Source: Amycolatopsis umgeniensis
GTDB lineage: Bacteria > Actinomycetota > Actinomycetes > Mycobacteriales > Pseudonocardiaceae
NCBI RefSeq assembly: GCF_014205155.1
Contig: NZ_JACHMX010000001.1
Location: 5,580,001-5,644,000, forward strand
Direction: 5' to 3'
Length of the DNA: 64,000 nt
The notes beneath the pieces were generated by a model. That model was not told the DNA's origin and did no database searches. It saw only the letters and a list, made by a program, of their open reading frames with translations. This document shows, piece after piece, positions 1 through 7,953 of this stretch. Both the position numbers and the translations under genes were made by a program. Position 1 is the first letter of the stretch. Every line of letters begins with the position of its first letter.

Positions 1-1649
1 CCGAGATATCCGGCGATTCCCGACGGCTTCGGGGCGAGTGTCCGAGGCGTGACCGGAACGGTCCAGGACTGTTGCCGCTTGGCCATGTCGGTGAGCGTCA
101 CCGACTGTCCTTTGTGGAACGACGGGGCCTCGGCGAACACGTCGCCGTCGTGGCAGCCCGTCGCCCCCGTCGACGCTTCGATCGTGGGGCAGTCGGCGAC
201 ACCGAACGAGACGAGAGCACCGCTCAGGTCGAAGTACATCGAGCGCATGGACTGAAAGTCGGCCGAACCCGGTACCGCTCGCGCCGCGGCCACCGCCTGA
301 TCGGCCATCGGGCCCTCCGCGTGGACGATCATCCGGCCTGCCATCGTGTCCTGGTACCCGCCCTGCTCCACCGCCTGGCCCGCCATCAGGCTCTGCAACC
401 CGATCGCCCCGGCGAGCACCATGCAGACGCCCGCGACCACCCGCGACGGGGTCCCACTGTCGCTCTGCAGACGGCGGATCGCGAGCTGGAACGACGGCGG
501 CCCGCCCTTGATCCGGGACACGGCGCGTTCCAGCAGCCATGGCAGCATCGCCGGGATCCCGAGCATCAGCAGTACCGCCCCGGCGATCGGCGCCGCGCGG
601 CCCAGCTCGCTCGCCATACCGAAATTCGGTACCACCAAGGCGATTCCCACGAGGATCGGTAGCGGTCGCCACCACAACCGGCGCTTCGGCGGCGCGGTCT
701 CGCGGACGACGCCGAGCGGTTCGACGATCGTGTGCCGCTGGGCGAACCACGCCGTCACCACGGCCAGCGCGGGGACGACGAGCACGATCAGCACCACCAG
801 CGGCCACGACGGTGTGAGGTCCTTCGGGTAGAGCCCGAAGCGGAGCACCTGGAAGTTCGTCACGGCGCCGCGGAAGAGCAGGAACAACGCGGCGCCGACG
901 ACGAGCCCGGCCGCGGCGCTCACGAGCGATTCCGCCGCGGTGATCCGGCGCAGCTGCCGGGCGGACGAGCCCGCCAGCCGCACCGCGGCGAGCCGCCGGT
1001 CCCGGGCGGCGCCGCCGAGCCGGGAGATCGTCCCGATGAAGATGAACACCGGCGTGAGCAGGACGAAGAGCCCGATCAGCAGGAGCATCAGGATCCCGTT
1101 TTCGAGCACGTCGTGGTAGGCGGGTTCGGCGCCGAACCCGTAGATCGTGGTTCCGTTCTGCATGGTGTCCGTGCCGACGTAGGCGATCAGGTCGTTCGGA
1201 TTGAGCGTGGTCCCCGCCGCGATGAGCCCGGCGGGCTTGCCTGGCAGACGAGGTCGCAGCAGGCCGCTCGTGTCGGACGCGACGAGTTCGTCCAGCTTCG
1301 GCGAGAGGAAGACCTCACCCGGCGACGGCAGCCGGTCCACACCCGGTGGGAGCGGCGAATTCGGGCCGGTCGGCCGCAGATGGACGAGCGCGATCGCCTG
1401 ACCGCGGAAGTCGGTCGTCGTCGAGTTGTAGAACAGCGGGGCGACGTCAGGGATCGGTTCGCTCCGCACGTACGAGTCGAACGCCCGCTGGTCCCGGTTC
1501 TCCTTGATGGTGCCCGCGGAGGCGCCGATCAGCAGGATCGCCACCGCGAGCCCGATTCCCGCGGCGCTCAGGACGAGCCTGACGATCGAGCCCCGGCCGC
1601 CCCCGACGGCCAGCCGGAACCCCAGCAACAGGTCTTCGCGCCCGGTCAT
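1..1649 (-). CDS. ABC transporter permease, FtsX/MacB type (C-terminus beyond the window edge)
   Basis: About 549 codons are visible, reading out of the left edge. The start ATG at 1649-1647 overlaps the stop of the upstream ATPase gene (ATGA), so the two are translationally coupled. The protein opens with a short cytoplasmic stretch and a hydrophobic segment (about residues 20-40), then a long extracytoplasmic region. A group of membrane helices follows, with further helices around residues 340-400, which is the layout of FtsX-like permeases that carry a large external domain between helices. With the ATPase it should form an exporter or mechanotransmission complex; the substrate cannot be told from sequence. 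The PadR gene two genes upstream suggests substrate- or drug-responsive control. The family call is firm, the function open. Confidence 0.85.
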   Translation of the reverse strand, partial: MTGREDLLLGFRLAVGGGRGSIVRLVLSAAGIGLAVAILLIGASAGTIKENRDQRAFDSYVRSEPIPDVAPLFYNSTTTDFRGQAIALVHLRPTGPNSPLPPGVDRLPSPGEVFLSPKLDELVASDTSGLLRPRLPGKPAGLIAAGTTLNPNDLIAYVGTDTMQNGTTIYGFGAEPAYHDVLENGILMLLLIGLFVLLTPVFIFIGTISRLGGAARDRRLAAVRLAGSSARQLRRITAAESLVSAAAGLVVGAALFLLFRGAVTNFQVLRFGLYPKDLTPSWPLVVLIVLVVPALAVVTAWFAQRHTIVEPLGVVRETAPPKRRLWWRPLPILVGIALVVPNFGMASELGRAAPIAGAVLLMLGIPAMLPWLLERAVSRIKGGPPSFQLAIRRLQSDSGTPSRVVAGVCMVLAGAIGLQSLMAGQAVEQGGYQDTMAGRMIVHAEGPMADQAVAAARAVPGSADFQSMRSMYFDLSGALVSFGVADCPTIEASTGATGCHDGDVFAEAPSFHKGQSVTLTDMAKRQQSWTVPVTPRTLAPKPSGIAGYL

Positions 1650-2326
1650 CGGGTCACCACCGGTTCACGAGTCCGGCCGTCACGCACGATGATCTCCCGG
1701 TCCGAGTAGGCGGCCACCCGCGGTTCGTGGGTGACCAGGACGATGGCGGCGTTCGTCTGCTTCGCCGTCTCGGAAAGCAGGCGCATGACGAGCTCGCCGC
1801 TGAGCGTGTCCAGCGCGCCCGTGGGTTCGTCGGCGAAGATCACCGACGGTTCGGTGATCAGCGCCCTGGCCATGGCGACCCGCTGGCTCTGCCCGCCCGA
1901 CACCTGGCCGGGCAAGCTGTCGTCGGAGTCGCCGACTTCCAGCCGGTCGAGCCAGTCGCGCGCGAGCCGCTCGGCGGGACGGCGCTTGATGCCGCCCAAA
2001 CGCAGTGGCAGCGCGACGTTCTCCAGACAGGTCAGCTCCGGCACGAGCTGCCCGAACTGGAAGACGAAGCCGAACTCGGTACGTCGCAAGGCACTGCGTT
2101 CGGCGTCGGACATGCTCGCGAGCTCGCGGCCGCGGTACAGCACCTGTCCTCTGTCGGGCCGCACGATGCCGGAAAGGCAGTGCAGCAGCGTCGACTTCCC
2201 CGAGCCCGACGGACCCATGATCGCGACGATCTCGCCGGCTTCGAGTGTCAGCCCGGCCCCGGCCAGCGCCTGATCGGGGCCGAAAGCCTTGTGCAGGCCC
2301 AAGCCTTGTAACAACGGTGTTTCCAC
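1646..2326 (-). CDS. ABC transporter ATP-binding protein (LolD/MacB-like)
   Basis: A 226-residue ATPase starting at GTG, with a purine-rich GGGGA about eight bases upstream. It has a Walker [10 protein letters not shown] at residues 38-46, a Q-loop region ([11 protein letters not shown]), the signature [14 protein letters not shown] and a Walker [13 protein letters not shown] followed by a late histidine (VTHEP). Length and motif set fit the single-domain ATPases that partner FtsX/MacB permeases. It lies 18 bp downstream of the PadR gene and overlaps the permease start by 4 bp, so PadR, ATPase and permease form one operon. It energises the membrane partner; the transported substrate is not predictable. 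Confidence 0.93.
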   Translation of the reverse strand: METPLLQGLGLHKAFGPDQALAGAGLTLEAGEIVAIMGPSGSGKSTLLHCLSGIVRPDRGQVLYRGRELASMSDAERSALRRTEFGFVFQFGQLVPELTCLENVALPLRLGGIKRRPAERLARDWLDRLEVGDSDDSLPGQVSGGQSQRVAMARALITEPSVIFADEPTGALDTLSGELVMRLLSETAKQTNAAIVLVTHEPRVAAYSDREIIVRDGRTREPVVTR

Positions 2327-2344
2327 TTAGTGGTCCCCAGGGTT

Positions 2345-2869
2345 TCAGCGCGCCAGCTGGCGCGCGAGATCGTCGAGGCGGGCGGCGGTGAGCTCCAGCC
2401 ACCGCAGGTCCGCCTCCAGGTGGAACAGCGCGTGATCGCAGATGAGCTGGTCGGCGAGGTCGCCGCCGGTTTTGCGGGCGGTGAGCTCGCGCATGGCGCG
2501 GAGGTGGGAGCCGCGCTGGGCGTCGAGCAGATCGTGGGCGCCCCGGCCGGACAGGATCGCGAGCACGACCTTGGTGTAGAGCGTGTTCTGCAGGTAAACC
2601 GAGGGATTTTCCGGACTTTTCAGCCATTCTTCGACGTTGGTGACGCCGGCTTCGGTGATCGCGTACCGCTTCCGGTCCGGGCCGCCGCCCGCTTCGACGC
2701 CGTTCTCCTCGACGAGACCGTTCTTCAGGAGCCGGTTCAGCGTCGAGTAGACCTGCCCGTAGTGCAGTGGGCGGTCCTGGCGGAACTGCTTGTCGTAGAG
2801 CTGTTTGAGGTCGTAACCGTGCTTGGGGCCGGCTTCGAGCAGGCCGAGCAGGGTGTTCCCGATGGACAT
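2345..2869 (-). CDS. PadR family transcriptional regulator
   Basis: A 174-residue protein read from ATG 2869, which begins MSIGNTLLGLLEAG, the usual PadR N-terminus. A longer reading frame upstream would run through the operator and is unlikely. The N-terminal winged helix (HGYDLKQLYD, YGQVYSTLNRLLKNGLV, RKRYAITEAG) covers residues 1-85. The C-terminal helical part (Vir_C-like) would form the dimer. It is the first gene of an operon with the ABC ATPase and permease. A perfect inverted repeat sits ten bases upstream of the start, so autorepression with relief by a small ligand is the likely mode. The ligand is unknown; PadR proteins often sense phenolics or drugs exported by the linked pump. 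Confidence 0.92.
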   Translation of the reverse strand: MSIGNTLLGLLEAGPKHGYDLKQLYDKQFRQDRPLHYGQVYSTLNRLLKNGLVEENGVEAGGGPDRKRYAITEAGVTNVEEWLKSPENPSVYLQNTLYTKVVLAILSGRGAHDLLDAQRGSHLRAMRELTARKTGGDLADQLICDHALFHLEADLRWLELTAARLDDLARQLAR

Positions 2870-2878
2870 GCGGGCGAC

Positions 2879-2895
2879 TATACACAGTGTGTATA
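2879..2895. promoter_or_regulatory. PadR operator candidate O1
   Basis: Perfect inverted repeat TATACAC-N3-GTGTATA, in a GC-rich genome where such AT-rich symmetry is rare. It lies 10 bp upstream of the padR start. It probably overlaps the promoter of the padR-ABC operon and is the best candidate for PadR binding. Confidence 0.65.
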
Positions 2896-2903
2896 CGCAC
2901 CGT

Positions 2904-2922
2904 CTATACACGCGGTTTATAG
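2904..2922. promoter_or_regulatory. PadR operator candidate O2
   Basis: Second symmetric site, CTATA-N9-TATAG, centred 26 bp from O1 and sharing the TATA cores. Two sites this close would suit cooperative repression of the minus-strand PadR operon. Weaker symmetry than O1. Confidence 0.4.
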
Positions 2923-2925
2923 CTG

Positions 2926-2942
2926 CTGAAGGGCCCCTTCAG
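2926..2942. repeat. Short perfect palindrome in the padR/nas divergent gap
   Basis: CTGAAGGG-C-CCCTTCAG, eight-base arms around one base. The same CTGAAGG/CCTTCAG core is part of the longer palindrome at 58953-58987, so this may be a short member of that family. It could insulate the two divergent operons. Confidence 0.55.
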
Positions 2943-2987
2943 TCCCCGCTCCACCTCACGGTGTGACGTCCGTCGGCCGGGGGCAAT

Positions 2988-3003
2988 GTCAAACGCCTGA
3001 AAC
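2988..3003. promoter_or_regulatory. GlnR-like binding site upstream of the nas operon
   Basis: GTCAA-N6-GAAAC matches the actinobacterial GlnR half-box pattern gTnAc-N6-GaAAc with one mismatch. It sits 69 bp upstream of the nitrate reductase start. A TACCTT at 3035-3040 could serve as -10 element, which would put this box upstream of the -35 region, where an activator binds. GlnR activation of nas genes is established in Amycolatopsis mediterranei and Streptomyces; here it is inferred from the match. A symmetric CCTGAA-ACA-TTCAGG at 2996-3010 overlaps the box. Confidence 0.55.
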
Positions 3004-3071
3004 ATTCAGGAGTTTCCAGGTAACACGGCCTACCTACCTTCAAGCGCAATCGACGCCTGGAGGAGGTGCCC

Positions 3072-5141
3072 GTGCCGCTCGCCGCTCCCGCCCGAACCGC
3101 GGTGGACACGCACTGCCCGTACTGCGCCCTGCAGTGCGGGATGAGCCTCGACGGCGCCCGGGTCACCCCGCGCGACTTCCCGGTCAACGCCGGCGGCCTG
3201 TGTCAGAAGGGGTGGACGTCGGGGGAGCTACTCACCTCGCCTTCCCGGCTGACGACTCCGTTGATCAGGGTCGACGGCGAACTCCGGCCCGCGAGCTGGG
3301 AGCAGGCGCTCGACCTGGTCGCGCGGCGGCTCACCGAAATCCGCGCGGCCAAGGGCGCCGACTCGGTCGCCGTCTTCGGTGGCGGCGGGCTCACCAACGA
3401 AAAGGCCTATCTGCTGGGGAAGTTCGCGCGGGTCGCGCTGGGCACCTCGCAGATCGACTACAACGGCCGGTTCTGCATGTCTTCCGCGGCCGCCGCCGGG
3501 ATCAAGGCGTTCGGCGCCGACCGCGGGATGCCGTTCCCGGTCACGGATCTCGCCGACGCCGACGCCGTCCTGCTGATCGGCGCGAACCCGGCCGAGACGA
3601 TGCCGCCGTTCACCCAGCATCTCAAGCGCGCGGACCTGATCGTCGTCGACCCTCGCCGCACCCCGACCGCCGAACTCGCCGGACTGCACCTCGCGCCTCC
3701 GCCCGGCACCGATCTCGCGCTCGCGCAGGGGATCCTGCACGCCGTCGTCGCCGACGGCCTGCTCGACCAGTCCTATGTGGACGCACGCACGAACGGCTTC
3801 GAGGAACTGTGGCGCTCGGTCGCGGCGTGGTGGCCGGAGCGCGTCGAGCAGATCACCGGGGTCTCGGCCGCGGATCAGCGTCGCGTCGCCGCCAAACTCG
3901 CCTCGGCCCGCAACGCCTACGTCCTCACCGCACGCGGCACGGAACAGCACGCCAACGGCACGGCGATGGTCAACGCCTGGATCAATCTTTCGCTCGCGCT
4001 CGGCCTGCCGGGGCGCAAGGGGTCCGGATTCGGCTGCCTGACCGGCCAGGGCAATGGGCAAGGCGGCCGCGAGCACGGGCAGAAGGCCGACCAGCTGCCC
4101 GGCTACCGCAAGATCGACGACCCCGCCGCCCGCGAGTACGTCGCCGGAGTCTGGGGTGTGCCGACGGAATCCCTGCCGGGGCCGGGCCGTTCGGCCGTCG
4201 AGCTGCTGGAGGCGCTCGGCACCGACGACGGGCCGAGCGCGCTGATGGTGTTCGGCAGCAACCTCGTCGTTTCGTCGCCCGGGGCGGGGAAGATCCAGGA
4301 AAAAGTGTCCTCTTTGGACTTCCTGGTGGTCTCGGACCTCGTCCTTTCGGAGACCGCGGCAATGGCCGACGTCGTCCTGCCGGTCACCCAGTGGGCCGAA
4401 GAGGACGGCACGATGACCAATCTCGAGGGCCGTGTCCTGCTGCGGCGCAAGGCCATCGACCCGCCGTCCGGCGTGAAGACCGATCTGTACGTGCTCTCTG
4501 AACTCGCCCGGCGGCTCGGCCAGCCCGACGGCCGGTTCCCCACCGACGCGGAGACCGTCTTCACCGAGCTTCGCCGCGCGTCCAAAGGTGGTGTCGCCGA
4601 CTACTCGGGCATCACCTACGAAAGGCTCCGTGACGGCGAGGCCCTGTACTGGCCCGTTCCGGCGGAAACGCATCCCGGCACACCGCGGATGTTCCTCGGC
4701 TCCTTCGCTCATCCGGACGGCCGCGCGCGGTTCGTGCCGGTGGACCACGTCGGCCCGGCCGAGGTGCCCGACGCCGAATTCCCCTTGCAGGCCACCACCG
4801 GCCGGGTCCTGCAGCACTACCAGTCCGGGGCGCAGACCCGGCTGGTGAAGGAGCTGAACGACGTCGTGGCGGAGGCCTTCGTGGAAGTTCATCCCGACAC
4901 CGCCGCCCGGGCGGGGCTGGCCGAGGGCGACCTCGCGGTCGTGCGGTCCCGGCGCGGGGAGACCGTCGCCCGGGTCCGTTGCGTGTCGTCGCTGCGCCCG
5001 GACCTGGTGTTCCTGCCGTTCCACTTCCCCGGCGAGGGCCGGGCGAACCTGCTGACCAATCCGGCGCTCGACCCGACGAGCCGGATGCCCGAGTTCAAGG
5101 TGTGCGCGGTCGCGCTCGCCCCGGCCGAGGTCGTCGCGTGA
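3072..5141 (+). CDS. nasA: Assimilatory nitrate reductase, catalytic subunit (molybdopterin oxidoreductase)
   Basis: Reduces nitrate to nitrite in the cytoplasm, the first step of nitrate assimilation. The protein has 689 residues from GTG 3072, chosen because AGGAGG at 3061-3066 is spaced 5 bp from it; a GTG at 3066 overlaps that ribosome site. Cys15, Cys18, Cys22 (CPYCALQC) and Cys44 (GGLCQKGW) bind a [4Fe-4S] cluster. Cys135 in RFCMSS is the probable molybdenum ligand. Molybdopterin and molydop-binding domains fill the rest, ending with a C-terminal beta-barrel (YQSGAQTR region). It lacks a C-terminal [2Fe-2S] domain, which is supplied by the next gene, overlapping by 4 bp. No signal peptide, as expected for the assimilatory enzyme. 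First gene of a six-gene operon behind a GlnR-like site. Confidence 0.93.
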   Translation: MPLAAPARTAVDTHCPYCALQCGMSLDGARVTPRDFPVNAGGLCQKGWTSGELLTSPSRLTTPLIRVDGELRPASWEQALDLVARRLTEIRAAKGADSVAVFGGGGLTNEKAYLLGKFARVALGTSQIDYNGRFCMSSAAAAGIKAFGADRGMPFPVTDLADADAVLLIGANPAETMPPFTQHLKRADLIVVDPRRTPTAELAGLHLAPPPGTDLALAQGILHAVVADGLLDQSYVDARTNGFEELWRSVAAWWPERVEQITGVSAADQRRVAAKLASARNAYVLTARGTEQHANGTAMVNAWINLSLALGLPGRKGSGFGCLTGQGNGQGGREHGQKADQLPGYRKIDDPAAREYVAGVWGVPTESLPGPGRSAVELLEALGTDDGPSALMVFGSNLVVSSPGAGKIQEKVSSLDFLVVSDLVLSETAAMADVVLPVTQWAEEDGTMTNLEGRVLLRRKAIDPPSGVKTDLYVLSELARRLGQPDGRFPTDAETVFTELRRASKGGVADYSGITYERLRDGEALYWPVPAETHPGTPRMFLGSFAHPDGRARFVPVDHVGPAEVPDAEFPLQATTGRVLQHYQSGAQTRLVKELNDVVAEAFVEVHPDTAARAGLAEGDLAVVRSRRGETVARVRCVSSLRPDLVFLPFHFPGEGRANLLTNPALDPTSRMPEFKVCAVALAPAEVVA

Positions 5142-6565
5142 GCCCCCGCTCGGTGGTCATCGCCGGTTACGGGATGGCGGGCGCCCGGCTGGCCGACGAC
5201 ATCCGCCGCCGCGATCCCGACGGCGAACGGGTCCGGCTCACCGTCGTCGGCGCGGAGACGCACGCCGCCTACAACCGGGTGCTGCTGTCTTCGGTGGTCG
5301 CCGGGACCATGCGGCCCGAGGTCGTCCGGCTCCATGACGACGAGTGGCCGACCCGCACCGGGGCCGATCTGCGCCGAGGGGTCGCCGCGACGGCGATCGA
5401 CCGCGCGGCACGGCGGGTGCACCTCGACGACGGGTCCACTGTGGACTACGACGCGCTCGTGCTCGCCACCGGCGCCAACCCGTGGATGCCGCCGGTCGAA
5501 GGGCTCGAAGCCGGGCCGGACGTGGTCGCGTTCCGCACGCTCGACGACTGCGCCCGCATCCTCGACGCCGCCAAACTGGGTGCCCCGGTCGCCGTGCTCG
5601 GCGGCGGGTTGCTCGGCCTGGAGGCGGCGCGAGGCCTTGCCGGACGCGGAAATCTCGTCACCGTCGTGCATCCGATGCCGCACATCATGGAACGGCAGCT
5701 GGACGCGGAATCCGCGCGGGTGCTGACCAGGAAGCTCGAAGAACTCGGCGTCGACTTCCGGCTCGGTGTCGGAGCCGCGCGCTACGTGAGCGGCGACGGG
5801 CTCAAACTCGACGACGGCACGCACGTGCCCGCCGACCTCATCGTCGTCTCGACCGGTGTCCGCGCCGAGACGAAACTGGCCGTGGACGCCGGGCTGGCCG
5901 TCGACGGCGGCATCGTCGTCGACGATCTCCTGCGCACCAGCGACGGCCGGATCCACGCGATCGGCGACTGCGCCCGGCATCCCGGCGCTTTCGGCGGGCT
6001 CGTGCAACCCGCGTGGGAACAGGCCGCCGTCGTCGCGGATCTGGTCACCGGGACGAAATCCGCGTCACGTTATCGCGGCACCCAGGCGGTGACGCGGCTG
6101 AAGGCCCGCGGCATCGACCTCACCGCGCTCGGCGAGACGATGACCGGCGCGGACGACCCGACCGCCGAGGTGCTCACGTTCAGCGACCCGGCGGGCTGCC
6201 GCTACGGCAAGCTCGTCGTCCGCGAGAACCGGGTGGCGGGCGCGATCCTGCTCGGGCTGCCCGACGCGGCCGCGACGATCACGCAACTCTACGACCGGGG
6301 CACGCCAGTGCCCGAAGACCGGCTGGCTGTCCTTTTAGGACGCTCGTTGCCCGCCGGGGCGCCGTCGGCGTCGAGCCCGGCCGATCTGCCCGCTTCGGCG
6401 GTCATCTGCCGCTGCAACGCGGTGACCAAGGGGCGGCTCGTCGAGGCCTGGCGTGCCGGTGCCACCGACGTTCCCGCCCTCGCCGGGGCGACCCGCGCGA
6501 CCACCGGCTGCGGTGGCTGCAAGGACGCCGTCGGCGGGGTCGCGAAATGGCTGGCCGCGCAGTGA
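5138..6565 (+). CDS. FAD-dependent oxidoreductase with C-terminal BFD-like [2Fe-2S] domain (nitrate reductase electron-transfer subunit)
   Basis: A 475-residue flavoprotein whose GTG start overlaps the nitrate reductase stop (GTGA). The N-terminus VVIAGYGMAGARLADDI is an FAD-binding Rossmann motif, and a second nucleotide-binding site lies near residue 155 (VLGGGLLGLEAARGL). The last 55 residues hold CRCN...TTGCGGCKD, the four cysteines of a bacterioferritin-associated-ferredoxin-like [2Fe-2S] domain. It resembles the N-terminal half of NirB encoded two genes downstream. It probably passes electrons from NAD(P)H to the nitrate reductase, as NasB/NasC-type subunits do in other bacteria. The stop lies 29 bp before the transporter start. 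Confidence 0.88.
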   Translation: MSPRSVVIAGYGMAGARLADDIRRRDPDGERVRLTVVGAETHAAYNRVLLSSVVAGTMRPEVVRLHDDEWPTRTGADLRRGVAATAIDRAARRVHLDDGSTVDYDALVLATGANPWMPPVEGLEAGPDVVAFRTLDDCARILDAAKLGAPVAVLGGGLLGLEAARGLAGRGNLVTVVHPMPHIMERQLDAESARVLTRKLEELGVDFRLGVGAARYVSGDGLKLDDGTHVPADLIVVSTGVRAETKLAVDAGLAVDGGIVVDDLLRTSDGRIHAIGDCARHPGAFGGLVQPAWEQAAVVADLVTGTKSASRYRGTQAVTRLKARGIDLTALGETMTGADDPTAEVLTFSDPAGCRYGKLVVRENRVAGAILLGLPDAAATITQLYDRGTPVPEDRLAVLLGRSLPAGAPSASSPADLPASAVICRCNAVTKGRLVEAWRAGATDVPALAGATRATTGCGGCKDAVGGVAKWLAAQ

Positions 6566-6594
6566 ACCCGAACGCATTCACCAAGGAGGACCTC

Positions 6595-7953
6595 ATGCAC
6601 GCTCGTGGCAAGCGCTGGATCGAGCACTGGGATCCGGAAGACGAGCGGTTCTGGGAGGAGACCGGGAAGAAGATCGCCCGGCGGAACCTCTGGTTCTCCG
6701 TCCTGGCCGAACACATCGGCTTCTCCGTCTGGACACTGTGGTCGGTCATGGTCCTGTTCATGGGACCGCAGTACGGTTTCTCGGCCGCGGACAAGTTCCT
6801 GCTCGTCTCGACCCCGACCGTGGTCGGCGCGCTCATGCGGCCCCTGTACACCTTCGCCGTCGCGAGGTTCGGCGGCCGGAACTGGACGATCGTCAGCGCG
6901 TTGCTGCTGTTGGCGCCCACCGCGCTGGCCGCGATCGCGATGGAACCGGGCACCGCACTCGGCACGTTCCTGCTGATCGCCGCGCTCGGTGGGGTCGGTG
7001 GCGGGAACTTCGCGTCTTCGATGACGAACATCAACGCGTTCTATCCCGAGAAGCACAAGGGCTGGGCGCTCGGGCTCAACGCGGGCGGCGGGAACCTCGG
7101 TGTGGCGGCGATCCAGCTGATCGGCCTGCTGGTGATCGGTACCGTCGGCGCGGCCGCGCCCCGGCTGGTGCTCGCGATCTATCTCCCGCTGATCATCATC
7201 GCCGCGACGTGCGCGTACTTCTTCATGGACAACCTCGCCTCGATGAAGGGCGACACCAAGGCGATGCGCGAGGTCGTCAAGGATCCGCACACCTGGGTGA
7301 TGTCGTTCCTCTACGTCGGCACGTTCGGTTCGTTCATCGGCTACAGCTTCGCCTTCGGCCTGGTGCTGCAGAACCAGTTCGGCCGCACGCCGCTGCAGGC
7401 GGCCGCGGTGACTTTCCTCGGCCCGTTGCTCGGCTCCTTCTCCCGTCCGACGGGCGGCTGGCTGGCCGACCGGATCGGCGGCGGCAAGGTCACCTTCGTG
7501 ACGTTCGTCGGGATGGCCGCGGCGACCGTCGTGCTGATCCTGGCTTCGACGTCGAACTCGCTGGCGCTGTTCACCGTCGCGTTCATCGTGTTGTTCGTGC
7601 TCACCGGGATCGGCAACGGCTCGACGTACAAGATGATCCCGGCGATCTTCCGGGCCAAGGCGAAGGTCGCGATCAGCGAGGGCGCGGACGAGGCGCTCGA
7701 AATGCTCAAGGCGCGCAGGCTTTCCGGTGCGCTGATCGGGCTGGCCGGGGCGATCGGCGCGCTCGGCGGGCTGTTCATCAACCTGGCCTTCCGGCAGTCC
7801 TTCGCGGACACCAAGAGCGGGGTGCCGGCGTTCATCGCCTTCCTCGTCTTCTACGGCCTGTGCTTCACCGTCACCTGGGCGGTGTACCTGCGCAAACAGC
7901 AGACGGAGGTGGCGAGCACCCGAGGTCTGGCGCTCGCCGGAGCGGAGGTCTGA
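6595..7953 (+). CDS. narK: Nitrate/nitrite MFS transporter, NarK family
   Basis: A 452-residue membrane protein starting at ATG 6595, with AGGAGG at 6584-6589 as ribosome site. It has a hydrophilic N-terminus (residues 1-35, WIEHWDPEDERFWEETGKK) common to actinobacterial NarK, then about twelve membrane helices. Glycine-rich nitrate signature stretches are visible: GGVGGGNFASSM near residue 135, NAGGGNLGV near 162, and a second one around GIGNGSTYKM near 340. It imports nitrate (possibly exchanging nitrite) for the enzymes encoded on either side. Its TGA overlaps the nirB ATG by one base (TGATG). Confidence 0.93.
   Translation: MHARGKRWIEHWDPEDERFWEETGKKIARRNLWFSVLAEHIGFSVWTLWSVMVLFMGPQYGFSAADKFLLVSTPTVVGALMRPLYTFAVARFGGRNWTIVSALLLLAPTALAAIAMEPGTALGTFLLIAALGGVGGGNFASSMTNINAFYPEKHKGWALGLNAGGGNLGVAAIQLIGLLVIGTVGAAAPRLVLAIYLPLIIIAATCAYFFMDNLASMKGDTKAMREVVKDPHTWVMSFLYVGTFGSFIGYSFAFGLVLQNQFGRTPLQAAAVTFLGPLLGSFSRPTGGWLADRIGGGKVTFVTFVGMAAATVVLILASTSNSLALFTVAFIVLFVLTGIGNGSTYKMIPAIFRAKAKVAISEGADEALEMLKARRLSGALIGLAGAIGALGGLFINLAFRQSFADTKSGVPAFIAFLVFYGLCFTVTWAVYLRKQQTEVASTRGLALAGAEV

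Noticed and set aside
2345..2911. Longer PadR reading frame from 2911
   Set aside because: The extra 14 codons run through the palindromic operator. The family N-terminus begins at ATG 2869.
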